Assembly: GCA_011947345.1 (NCBI GenBank)
Contig: JAAVTG010000531.1
Location: 310,001-374,000, forward strand
Direction: 5' to 3'
Origin: Phytophthora quininea
Taxonomy: Eukaryota; Oomycota; Peronosporomycetes; Peronosporales; Peronosporaceae
DNA: 64,000 bases
The notes beneath the pieces were generated by a model. It saw only the letters and a program-made list of their open reading frames with translations. It made no database searches and had not been told where the DNA came from. The position numbers and the translations under genes were made by a program. Positions 55,129-64,000 of the stretch are shown here, piece after piece (the first letter of the stretch is position 1; every line of letters begins with the position of its first letter).

Positions 55129-55843
55129 AGTCGCCGCGCTTGGATTGACTGGCAGCGGCGATGATGTTACATTCTTTGTCACACCAACTTGCTGGTGTGC
55201 ACCACATAAAAATTGTATCTCTAGCATATCAGAGAGTGTTCGGATAACGATACAAAGCTCAAGTGACATTTCTGCCGGATATACGTGCTGGCTCCCCAGC
55301 CTGAAAGGTCATCTTGACGAGCTGCTGCACACGAAGGGGCATTCATTTGCTGCAGCGTTTGAAGTGCAAGCATCACGTTACGGGGACCGCCCTCGACTTC
55401 TTGGACAGCCATGCGTCCTTCCATTTGTTACAGCAACTCTCCACCCGCGGACATCACGTCAGGCGTTCCCAGCGAAGCTCTCCACGAGGAGATCGCTTGC
55501 CTGCATGCTGCTGCTGTCGACTAACGGGACGCCGTGACCTTCCCGACGGAACCGTACGTCTACAAGAGTGGCCGTTGGCTCGCAATGAAGACTTTCCTGT
55601 CGTTGCCAGACCTTCCTGCCGTCACGAGGCTGTCTTGCGCCGTGCAGGTTGAAGAGCAAGGGGCACGCCTCCTCTAGGCTCGCGACGTCTTGAGCCACAA
55701 TCACCAACCCAAACCTTGGTGGCCTCTTGTTTTGCTTTTGGCGCTGAGCTGGCTGCTGATTGCAGCTCACCGCTCCGACGTGAGTCTCCGGAGCGGGTCT
55801 CTGTCTGCATTCCCATCAGATTGGCACCGGCACTGCCCGCACT
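55129..55843. other. Unresolved interval, possible minus-strand gene
   Basis: Minus-strand frames at 55459-55816 contain FGLVIVAQDVASLEEACPLL and a preceding ATG at 55816, and a plus-strand frame has a hydrophobic run (WWPLVLLLALSWLLIA) at 55710-55755. Neither gives a closed, convincing gene. A broken small gene on the minus strand is the likelier reading. Confidence 0.3.
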
Positions 55844-56991
55844 ATGGCCGACGACTGCCCGCCCCGCTTATCCCTTGCTGCACCACCTCGGCGACAGCGA
55901 CCGAGCCTTGGGGAACTGAAATGGCGACTGGATCGGCACCCGAACCGCATCATGCGGCGCATGGGGAGAGGCCGCAGCAGAGAGGCGACTGCGGCCGCCA
56001 AGAGCCAGGTCTGCCGGCATCATTCATCATTTGCGCGCGTCGAGAGCGCGCTTCATTGTGCGTTTGAGGCAGAAAGCGCCAGGTCGCGACGACAGACACG
56101 GCCGCCAGCGTTACGCCGGACCAGCAGCTCCATTTGACTCACCGCAACGACGCCGCGGCGAGCTCACCACAGACGCCATTCACCGAATCGGTAGCCACCA
56201 CGCGCGCACTCGCCGCGTACCTCAGCCCGACGAAATGATGGTCGAGCCGCGATACACGTCCGTCATGCGCAGCACGCGCAGCGGCAACTACTACAACGTC
56301 CCCATCGCGGCCGACTTGGCCGCCAGCCCTGTGCTGTCGCCGGACATGTCGACGTTCACCGGCTACGACGACGCCAACTACGAGACCGTGGCGGCAGCGT
56401 GGGGCACCACGACCATGCGCCGGTTGCCAGCGATAGCCAAACGCCGGGACCTCAACGCTGCGCTGGACAGCGTCGCCCCTCCAAGGACCCGCACGGCTTC
56501 CAGCCGGCGTTCGCCTTCGACCTCAACAAGATCGTGGCGTCGCTCATGAAGAACTCGGCCGGGTCCAGCCACAATTCGTCCTTCACGTCGACACGCAGCG
56601 GCGGCTACGGAGAGCCCGTACCGGAGCCCGATTTCTCGCGGATATCAGCGCTGCCGTCCGAGTCGGGCATGTCGCCCCCACGACAACGCGGTCGACGGGG
56701 GCGATGTCAGGAGAGGACCTAGCTAGACCGTACACGCCCAAGTCCGGATCACGCCCCGAGAACAGCATCATCACCTATAGTCTCAACAAGCGCAAGCAGA
56801 AGCGGTTAGCCGCGAAGGCGCTCGCTGCTGCGTCTCAGAGCGGCCCCAACTTCGAAGTGGCGGTGGCCGACGCTGGCAACGAACACCAACCGCAGTATAT
56901 GCAGCGCTACCAGCCGCAGTACCAGGCCGCAGCCACGACGCCGTCCCGCAACCGAGAGATGTCCCTCGACGACCAGAGTTACGCATTATAA
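55844..56991 (+). CDS. Hypothetical disordered protein
   Basis: The ATG at 55844 (MADDCPPRLSLAAPP) begins an Arg/Ser/Pro-rich reading that changes frame at about 56120, 56480 and 56700 yet keeps similar composition and codon use. Segments include GNYYNVPIAADLAASPVL, AFAFDLNKIVASLMKNSA, EPDFSRISALPSESGM, ENSIITYSLNKRKQKRLAAK and a Gln/Tyr-rich end (MQRYQPQYQAA..DDQSYAL). The product would be about 380 residues, mostly disordered, with no signal peptide or membrane segment. The family is not recognised. The repeated frame changes fit the run-length errors seen in the neighbours, but with no known relatives this cannot be judged. Confidence 0.5.
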
Positions 56992-57326
56992 GGCCACCGC
57001 GCCATGATTTATTAGTGGTAGATGTCAAGAAGAAGTGTGCATAAAGTGAATGCAGCCAGCGGCAAGCTGCGGGGGCTTCCCCACCGTATCGCCAACATGT
57101 TCATCGTCCATTGCTTGCGTTCTGCATTGCTTCAGACTTGTCGATCAGACGGCTCTCATTGACGCCTCCAAGGCGCCAGACACAACGCTGGCAGGGCACC
57201 GCAGTAATGCAAGCGGCCAAAACTGACTCAGCAGTCGACTCGCAGTCTGGTCGTCCTTTCGACCCACTTCACGCCGACCAGAAGACAAGAAACTGCCTAA
57301 GCTTCAGACCTCAGGAGAAGCCACCG
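56992..57326. other. Intergenic, no gene seen
   Basis: Gap between two plus-strand genes; presumed to hold the promoter of the LRR gene. Confidence 0.5.
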
Positions 57327-58533
57327 ATGGGTCAAGGACAGAGCTCCATCCCGAGCACGGAGGTGGCGGCGCTCGTGGACATCTACGACGCGCTGGGGGC
57401 GACCGCTGGCGTCGACGGGACGGCTGGAAGCAGCCCACGCGGGATCCGGAGCACTGGTTCGGCGTGGAGGTGGCGCAAGGTCACGTGGTCGCCATCGAGC
57501 TGCCTGCCAACGAGCTGTCGGGGTGTCTCCCCTCGACAGCTTCTCGAGACTGCCGCAGCTCCGAGTGCTGGACTTGTCCAAGAACCAGCTGAGAGGAGAG
57601 ATCCCGCCCGCGCTGGGGACGCTCGCGGCACTCAAGCGCATGGACTTAAGCTGCAACGACCTGGCGGGAGCCATCCCACGCCAGATCGGAGACTGCGGAC
57701 AGCTCCAGGAGCTCAATTTGTACCAGAACTCGCTGTCTGGGACGATGCCCAAGGAACTGGGCAGGCTGCAGAACCTCAAACGCTGCAGCTGCAGCATAAC
57801 AACTTGTGCGGAGCGCTGCCGGAGACGCTCTGCGCGTTGACGCAGCTGACGAAGCTCAGTGTCAGAGGCAACTGCCTCACGGGACGTATCCCAACCGACA
57901 TTGGCCGCATGCAGGGACTCGTGTTCCTCTCTAAGGAACAATGAGCTGACAGGAGCCATCCCAGAGTCGATCGGCTGCTGCAAGGCGCTCGAGTTCCTCA
58001 ACTTGTCCAGTAACCAACTAAGTGGACCCATCCCCGAGACGCTCGGAGAGCTAGAGGATCTGGAGTATCTCTACCTGTTTGACAACGCACTGGAAGGCCG
58101 AGTGCCCGGCAGCATCGCACGTCTGAAGTTCCTCAAAGAGTCGGACTTCCGAGACAACCGCCTGCGTGGCGAGCTGCCCAATTTCTTGGATGGCTGCTCC
58201 AGTCTTGAAGCTGTCATGACCAAGTGGAAGAACCGCAAGGCCAACTACCGCCACGCCATCTTGGGAGACCCCATGCCGAGTGCAGACACCCCACCCACCT
58301 CGTCGCACCATTTCCTGCAGACACTCGAGGACGTGCCCAACAACTCGTCGGCAGCTTTTCTGAGCTTGAGTTTTGACCACAAAGGCAGCAGCGACGAAGG
58401 TCTTGGAGATGGAGCTCCGGAAGACGACCCAGCCAACAATTCGCACCTGGTGGCTGAATTCTCGCGTAAGCTAGCGTACCCGGTGAAGAATGCCGATCCA
58501 GCGACGCCAGATGCTGCCGTGCAGGCTCAATAA
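57327..58533 (+). CDS. Probably N-myristoylated LRR protein
   Basis: The start MGQGQSSIPSTEV fits the N-myristoylation pattern (Gly2, Ser6). The N-cap has DPEHWFGVEVAQGHVVAIEL, as in plant-type LRR ectodomains, followed by about eight plant-type repeats such as LRVLDLSKNQLRGEIPPALG, LQELNLYQNSLSGTMPKELG, LEFLNLSSNQLSGPIPETLG and LEYLYLFDNALEGRVPG. A hydrophilic tail of about 110 residues closes it, with no transmembrane segment, signal peptide or kinase. Four frame breaks (about 57418, 57518, 57783, 57933) are small and the repeat register continues across each. A lipid-anchored cytosolic plant-type LRR protein is the inference; its partner is unknown. Confidence 0.8.
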
Positions 58534-58679
58534 ACTGAGTGTCGCCCGTGGAGGCAAACACTTGCCCATGCTTAATTTCATATAAGGGCAACTGGTTAAA
58601 TGGGCTGTAAATCACTTGACAACATTTAGTTTGGACGCCTTCGTCTTGAAGTAGCTCAAGTCTATCGTTGCAGCACTTT

Positions 58680-60433
58680 TCAAGGGGCCATGATACGTTC
58701 CCCGCCAAGCACGAACAGTTGGCCAGTCCTTGTGAGAACACTCGAGTGCCAAGCACGAGGATTCAACGTGTTGCCCTTTGGGGTCGGCACTTTGAACCAC
58801 TCCGCTGTGCAGACGTCCAACAGATAGATGCTGTCGTCTTCACAATCGACAGTTCGACCACCAACGACGACAAGAAAGCCAGCGATGGTATGAACAGTGT
58901 GATATGACCTTGGTGGCGGGATTTCTCCAGAACACTCCAGTGACGTCCAGCGCTTATCTTTCAAGCCGAACAGCCACACGTCGTTCATTTTTTCGTTGTT
59001 GTTCTGGCCATTCCCACCGAAAAGAATTAGTTGAGAAGCTTGAGCACGTGATCCATCAAGCAAACACATTGAGTGTCCGTCTCGAGCGCAAGGCCAATCG
59101 GCTGCATTTTCATCTTTACGGTGAGCTCCAATTTCCGTCCACTCCATTGTCGGCGGATCATTTTCGGTTGACAAGCACTTTAAAAGCAGCAACTGGTTGC
59201 TCACTCCTTGTTTCGTTCGACCACCAAAAATGTAGACAACTTGACCACCATTTCCTTCTTCCAAAACAGAGACAGCGGCGTGACCAGATCGAGGAGCAGG
59301 GATCTCTTTCGAGTCCTGCTCATAACGAGGTGAAACCCAGCGAAATCCTCGAGGTGATACCGGTGTCAGCAAATAATTTGTGGATCTTCACCCTTCGATG
59401 AAACACCCCCATAGATGCAATAGCATCCGGTTCCCACCGTACCAATAGGTGACGTTGAATGCCATGCCCTTGATGACGGTGCGTCGGTGCCCCGGACGGG
59501 GACATTGTCCCAACTGGAGAAATCATTTTCGTCTCGAACAAATACGCTGGGAGTTTGCTCTCGAACAGCTCGTCCACCAAATAGATAAATGTGATCCTCG
59601 TCGTCGAGGAAAAGTGTGTGTCCGTTGACAGCAGCAGGGCCTGGGTTGCCTCGCACGGCGAACTGTGTCCATCCGTCACATACAGTCAGAATTATTGCAG
59701 CGCGTATTCCTGCTCTCCGTAACTGCATTGGTGGAGCACTCTTGCTCGGATCTGTTGCATGGTCCACGATAGTCTCCAACTTCTTTCGACACTCCTTGTT
59801 TCGCGGTTCAAACTCCAAAGCCGCCGAAAGGTCATCAACAGCGCTATTAAACTGCTGCAAAGCAATAGACGCCGTCGCTCGTCGCATTAGTGGCTGCAAT
59901 ATATCAATGTTAAACCACGATGTCCCAACCAAAATGTTTCCAATCCGTACCTTGATGCTCGGCGCGAGCTCAATTGCCCTAGCGCAATCCGCAATTGCAG
60001 ATTCATACTGTTTAAGCTGCACCGTGGTCGTAGCAATGGATTAACACCCCAATCTTTGCAAAAGCAATGCTCCAACCAGTCTACACACCTTCAAATACGC
60101 CGCTGCTCGGTTCGACAGACACACAGCATTGCTCGGATCCATCTGAATGCACCTGTAGGCATAAAAAGTTAACAATCCAATCGTCAGGAATATTGTAACT
60201 AGTATGCAGCGTTGAAATCAACAAACTGACTTGGAATATGCGGCAATGGCTTCTTGCATACGTCCCTGGCGGAAGAACGCGTTACCCTCGTCCTTTGCTG
60301 CGGCTGCCGCCTGCCCATCTACCTCCTTGGCATCCTCCTGCTGCTGACGCAACAACTGTCCATGTCCGCTGGCGCTCAGTAGCGCACGCAGCTCCTCGGG
60401 CGAAAGCTGCTGCAGCTTGCTTTGCAGGTCCAT
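58680..60433 (-). CDS. TPR and Kelch-repeat fusion protein
   Basis: The first exon (60433 to about 60230) starts MDLQSKLQQLSPEELRALLS and holds the beginning of a TPR domain (KDEGNAFFRQGRMQEAIAAY). Short exons near 60150, 60000 and 59890 add NAVCLSNRAAAYLK, YESAIADCARAIELAPS and FNSAVDDLSAALEFEPRN. After a linker come Kelch blades: HIYLFGGRAVRE, CYCIYGGVSSKG, VVYIFGGRTKQG, LILFGGNGQNNNEKMNDVWL, LVVVGGRTVDCEDDSIYLLD and LFVLGGER, each ending in a GG doublet. One T is missing from a T run at about 59365. TPR often binds HSP90/HSP70 tails and Kelch propellers bind client proteins, so an adaptor role is inferred. Confidence 0.82.
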
Positions 60434-60563
60434 TTGTCAAAATAGTATTTTGAAAATATGCCAAATATCGTTTTAACATCGCTGATTGGCTTCTCCAGTT
60501 ATCAGTATTCGCGTCCCTTCCAATATCCATAATCAAAAAGACGTCCAAGCAGCAACAGCAGCC

Positions 60564-61076
60564 ATGGACATCGTGTGGGGGCGCTTCCAAAGGCTTATCC
60601 GCGCAAGAAGAGCTTCGGCGCTATGGACGACGACGTAGGCAAGCTGAGGCAGCCGCTGATGGGCAGCGACAGCGAGGAAGACAGCCAGGACGAAGAGATG
60701 GGTAGCCTGCTGCACCCGCAGGACAAGAAGCCGCAGTTCGAGGATAGCGCCGCGGCCAGACGGAAACGCCGGCGACGCAAAGAGGACGAGGACCTGGGGA
60801 GGTGCCCAACGCTACGCGCTCAGTGTGGAGCCCTTGAAGCTGCTGCGCTCTGTGGGGAGCTGGATGGTGTCGCTCTCGGCCTTTGGCGGCCTGCTGAGCC
60901 CCAAGAGCAGCCTCAACAGCTCTTTACCGACGTCGCTGTCCACTCAGATGCTGACGCGTAGACACAAGCCTCTGGACCTGGAGGAGGAGTCGGAGCGCGC
61001 GCTAAGAGTCATGGCCGTGCTCACTTTGGCCTTCTGCGTGCTGCTAGTGGTCGTCGTCTACCAGCAGAACGTGTGA
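60564..61076 (+). CDS. Tail-anchored membrane protein of unknown function
   Basis: The ATG at 60564 (MDIVWG) continues, after one missing G in a G run at 60580, with PKAYPRKKSFGAMDDDVGKL, an acidic stretch (SDSEEDSQDEEMGSLL) and a basic cluster (ARRKRRRRKEDED). After one extra G at about 60796 it reads QRYALSVEPLKLLRSVGSWM and ends in a hydrophobic helix (VMAVLTLAFCVLLVVVVYQQ) two residues from the C-terminus. A single C-terminal transmembrane segment with no signal peptide marks a tail-anchored protein, perhaps of the ER or Golgi (SNARE-like topology, but no SNARE motif). It is divergent from the TPR-Kelch gene, with 130 bp between starts. Confidence 0.65.
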
Positions 61077-61210
61077 AGGTGGATCCTTCCTGTATCATCA
61101 AGGAGATTTGGAGATTTGCACTGCTCCGACGGCTTCCTGCAACTTCAGCAAGAGCAGGAGTCTATCGCAGTAATCGAGAACCTCTGGACAAGTTAATGAA
61201 TGAATGCCTG

Positions 61211-62122
61211 TTATTTTCTGGTGGTCTTGCTCTTCTTCTTGGTGGTCGAAGTATCGTCGACCTTGAAGGCGCTTGGACACTTGGCAGCTAGAGGACATTT
61301 GGAGCAGGAAGGATGCCGCGCAGTGCAAATAACTTGGCCGAAGCCTACAACTGCGAGTGACAGCCTGCTCCAGTGTTCGCGCGGGATCCAGTCTTCCAGC
61401 TCGCGTCTTGTGTCTTCAGCATTCGTCGTTGACGCCCAGCCGAGTCGCTGGGAAAGACGGTGGACGTGAGTGTCCACCACAATACCGTCCGCTTGTCCCC
61501 AAGCCAGCAACACAATGACACGACCGATCTTCGGCCCGATGCCTGGTAGAGTCAACAAGTCGCTCAACGACCTGGGGATGTCGTCGTGGTATTGCTTGTG
61601 CAGGATGGAGGCCACCCGTCTCAACTGTTGCGCCTTGCGGTGGTAGAAGCCGACGGGCTTCAGCAGCTCACTCAGCTCTTCCTCATTGATGGCTGTAACG
61701 GCAGCAATGGTGAGACCGTCGACGTCTTCGCTGCGCTCGTGTAGGCGCTGCATCGCTGCATAGGTGATCGGGTCCTGCGTCTGCGAGCTCAAAAGCGCGG
61801 CCACCAGCAGCTGGAAGCGCTCCACCTTGGCGCTGCTCACGTTTGGAGCCACGCAGACCTGCGTGCCGAACTTGTCGATGGGCGTCTCCATCGTCTCTCG
61901 CGCTTGGAAGAGCTCCAGCAAGAGCTCCAGCTTGCTGTCCGTTCCTGTTTCGTCCTCCTTCTCAAGCCGCTCTTCACTTCGACTTCGCTTGAGGCCTGTG
62001 GCAGGCTTGGACACGGGCACTTCCTCCTTCACAGCGGCACCATCACCGCTCGTGTCGCGACTCGAAGCGAACGCGAAGCGCGTGAACGGGTTGCTTCCTC
62101 CACTCGTCTCTTTTGTCCCCAT
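61211..62122 (-). CDS. NTH1: Endonuclease III homologue, DNA glycosylase/AP lyase
   Basis: The intact single-exon ORF gives 303 residues from MGTKETSGGSNPFTRF; an N-terminal basic segment (KRSRSEERLEKEDE) precedes the catalytic core. Family motifs are FQLLVAALLSSQTQD, the helix-hairpin-helix LLTLPGIGPKIGRVIV with the catalytic Lys, VDTHVHRLSQRLGW with the catalytic Asp, and the 4Fe-4S loop CTARHPSCSKCPLAAKC (C-x6-C-x2-C-x5-C). It removes oxidised pyrimidines in base-excision repair. The C-terminus is Lys/Thr-rich. A longer open frame extends upstream to 62404 but lacks a plausible targeting sequence. The PKIG in place of RKTA is a modest departure from bacterial enzymes. Confidence 0.93.
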   Translation of the reverse strand: MGTKETSGGSNPFTRFAFASSRDTSGDGAAVKEEVPVSKPATGLKRSRSEERLEKEDETGTDSKLELLLELFQARETMETPIDKFGTQVCVAPNVSSAKVERFQLLVAALLSSQTQDPITYAAMQRLHERSEDVDGLTIAAVTAINEEELSELLKPVGFYHRKAQQLRRVASILHKQYHDDIPRSLSDLLTLPGIGPKIGRVIVLLAWGQADGIVVDTHVHRLSQRLGWASTTNAEDTRRELEDWIPREHWSRLSLAVVGFGQVICTARHPSCSKCPLAAKCPSAFKVDDTSTTKKKSKTTRK

Positions 62123-62400
62123 CAGCTCGATTAGAAATTCGAGATTGAGAGCAAGAAGCCAAGAAACAATGAACGCGTCAAGTAAGTGCACGCACAACTT
62201 GCGTGGTTTACCAATGTTATGTGTGGGGGTTAATTGGAAGTACCTGCCCGTCCTGGTGCACGACTTACTTTTCTTTCCTCCATGGACTCGAATAACAGGA
62301 GGTGGGGCGGGGGACGGAGGCGTATCCTCTGTTCTATGCGATCCCCAGTGGCAGCCGTCAGTGCCTACACTACTTACGTACGCCCATAGATGTTCGCTCT

Positions 62401-63589
62401 TCAAGCTTGCTTCGACACGCGGTCCACGTAGGCGTGGTAGATCTGGTCGAAGAACTGCGCGTCGTCCAGCAGTCCGATCAGCGTCTGCTTGAGCTGCTCC
62501 TTGTTGACGCTGGCCGCCGCTGTCGGCTGCTTCTGCTTTGGCTGGAACTGTTGCTGCGGTCGGTTCTGCGAGATCATGCCCAGGATCGCTTCGCCAGCAG
62601 CGATGCCGTCTGCCTTCGAGATGGGGACCATGCCGCTTGTGTTAACCGCCTCCTGCTTCACAGACCCGTTGACGCTACCGCCGCTGCTGCTGCCACCGCT
62701 GTTACCATTGTTCTTGCCCTTGGGCGAGCGCTGTAGGATGGCAGTGGGGTGATTTGCGGTTGCGTTCGCGTTGCGGCGCTTGGGGTCGTCCCGCTTGTTG
62801 CGTCGGCCCCGACCACGCGTCTGTGACTGTTGCTGCTCTTGCTGCTGCGTCGGTTGCTTGGGCTTCACCTGCTGCTGCTGAGGCTGTGTCTGGGCCGGAG
62901 CTGGCTGCTGCTTCGTAGGCGTCGCGTCAATGATAGCAGCATCCTGCGGAGCCTTCAGCGATTGAATCAGACTGCAAATGGACAGCATAACTCCGTCAGT
63001 TCTCTATAACCCACAAACCAACTGCACTAGCAGCACCTACCGTTGCGTCAGGTCCAGAATCGTGCCTCGGTCCTCCTCGGGGAAGAACCACAGGCCGTAG
63101 ATCGCGTATCCCGTCGCGTACGACTGCAACACCGCACAATGACCCATTAGTACTATGATTTCCTACGCCTACGCCTCAGAAACTCACCGTGTCGGGGCTA
63201 CGGAGGATCAGGAAGCTGTCGACGTTGTCCACCTCGAGACGCTCGTCAAGCGCCAGCGCCATATTGGTCGTGCTCAGCCGGTTGTTGACAACGATCTGGA
63301 AGCGAGGCGTCGACGCGCGCTTGACCACGAACAGACAGCCCTCCACGTCCTTGCGCTTCTGTAGTATTGCAATAGGTTACACAGCCATAACCTCGTTAGC
63401 GACTGCGCCGTCCTAGAGCTATCGTCTGCGATGACGTACCCAACTCTGCGCGCTCTGGTCGAACTCGTACACGACCACGTGGCTGGCCGTGCCCACGATC
63501 TCCTGGACGTCGCGGTCCTGGCGCTTGAGCACCTGCAGGTTCATCGCGTTCGAGTGCGAGCGGTCCACCGGGAGCGCGTCCGTCGCCAT
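62401..63589 (-). CDS. DCP1: mRNA-decapping protein Dcp1
   Basis: Four exons (63589-63440, 63358-63188, 63123-63041, 62971-62401) give an intact 324-residue protein. The EVH1-like Dcp1 domain reads MNLQVLKRQDRDVQEIVGTA, VVVYEFDQSAQSW/KRKDVEG, LFVVKRASTPRFQIVVNN, SFLILRSPDT and GYAIYGLWFFPEEDRGTI, all typical (the YGIWFY patch forms the proline-binding site). A long Gln-rich linker and a C-terminal helix (LKQTLIGLLDDAQFFDQIYH) match the metazoan/plant Dcp1 trimerisation domain. It activates Dcp2 in P-bodies. An alternative start at MNLQ, 15 residues in, is possible. Confidence 0.92.
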
Positions 63590-64000
63590 GGCCGAGTCGA
63601 TTCCCTTCCTGGCTGCCGAGAAATAATGTGAATGGCGTGTGAGGCCGTTAGATCTTGCGCCAATCACAATCGACGTTCAGAAAGTGTAGCCATGCAGTGA
63701 CGTCAGCGGCAACCTCGACTATCAACACAGCAACTTCAGCCGGAGCGGCAGGCGCAGGGCCCCACACTACCCGTCTCGACGAGCTTAGCACGTGTCGTCG
63801 CCTTCCAGCCATCCGTGTAGGATTGAGATCGCACCCGCTCTGCCGTATGGACTCTGTAAGATCGTGTCGTAGATCATGGACGCAGATTGCTCTTCCTTTG
63901 GGTTGTGCGTTGCTGCTCAGAGGTCGACTACAAGATCTTCCATCACCTACTCGTTGCAGTCCAAGGCTGCGCAGAGTAGTCCAACAGGACAAGACTTGTA
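63590..64000. other. Intergenic at window end
   Basis: Upstream region of the Dcp1 gene. No supportable gene is seen before the window ends. Confidence 0.45.

Noticed and set aside
63648..63992. 114-codon minus-strand open frame at the window end
   Set aside because: It lacks any motif or plausible codon bias and overlaps the expected promoter region of DCP1; not supportable as a gene.

Overview
The window is eukaryotic and almost certainly from an oomycete of the Phytophthora/Peronosporales type. The evidence is compact coding regions with a few short (about 50-90 bp) GT-AG introns, intergenic gaps often of only 100-300 bp, several good matches to the oomycete Inr+FPR core promoter, and a gene set typical of the group: GH81 glucanase, full-size PDR/ABCG transporter, phosphagen kinase, secreted CAP/SCP proteins, villin, and hAT and Tc1-like transposon debris. 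Species cannot be fixed from sequence alone. LAYOUT: About 1-10.2 kb is a decayed, repeat-rich block. It holds a PiggyBac-like fragment, an Ulp1-like peptidase remnant, a broken aspartate aminotransferase copy, a hAT transposase with many stops, two unexplained ORFs and a Tc1/IS630-like DDE fragment. From 10.28 kb the window becomes gene-dense: an alpha/beta-hydrolase-like protein with an altered active site, a membrane protein, a Ptc7-type PP2C phosphatase, ribosomal protein bL20, a phosphagen kinase, chaperonin CCT-eta, a GH81 endo-1,3-beta-glucanase, two tandem LYC1-like acetyltransferases, a probable RhoGAP-RRM-coiled-coil protein, a small membrane-anchored Cys protein and Ipi1/TEX10. From 31.5 to 37.9 kb lies a cluster of seven secreted CAP-domain paralogues plus relics, with inverted and direct duplications and several broken copies. 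From 37.9 to 63.6 kb are a PDR transporter, proteasome subunit Rpn8, an LYR-ApaG protein, mitochondrial malic enzyme, villin, a small methyltransferase, two LRR proteins, a TPR-Kelch protein, a tail-anchored protein, endonuclease III (NTH1) and decapping factor Dcp1. A CAUTION FOR THE READER: about thirty reading-frame breaks interrupt otherwise well conserved genes. Nearly all are single-base losses or gains, mostly inside runs of C, G, A or T, and the reading continues at once in the next frame with no loss of family similarity. This pattern fits uncorrected long-read sequence error far better than gene death, so CDS entries with such breaks are annotated as genes spanning the break. By contrast the hAT, AspAT and several CAP copies carry stops, deletions or rearrangements that look biological. 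HOW THE GENES RELATE: outside the CAP array and the LYC1-like pair there is no obvious functional clustering. Housekeeping genes of mitochondria (bL20, malic enzyme, Ptc7, probably the phosphagen kinase), protein folding and turnover (CCT7, Rpn8), RNA and ribosome biology (Dcp1, Ipi1) and cytoskeleton (villin, RhoGAP protein) are interleaved, several sharing short bidirectional promoters. The fast-evolving part is the CAP array, sandwiched between Ipi1 and an exporter gene.
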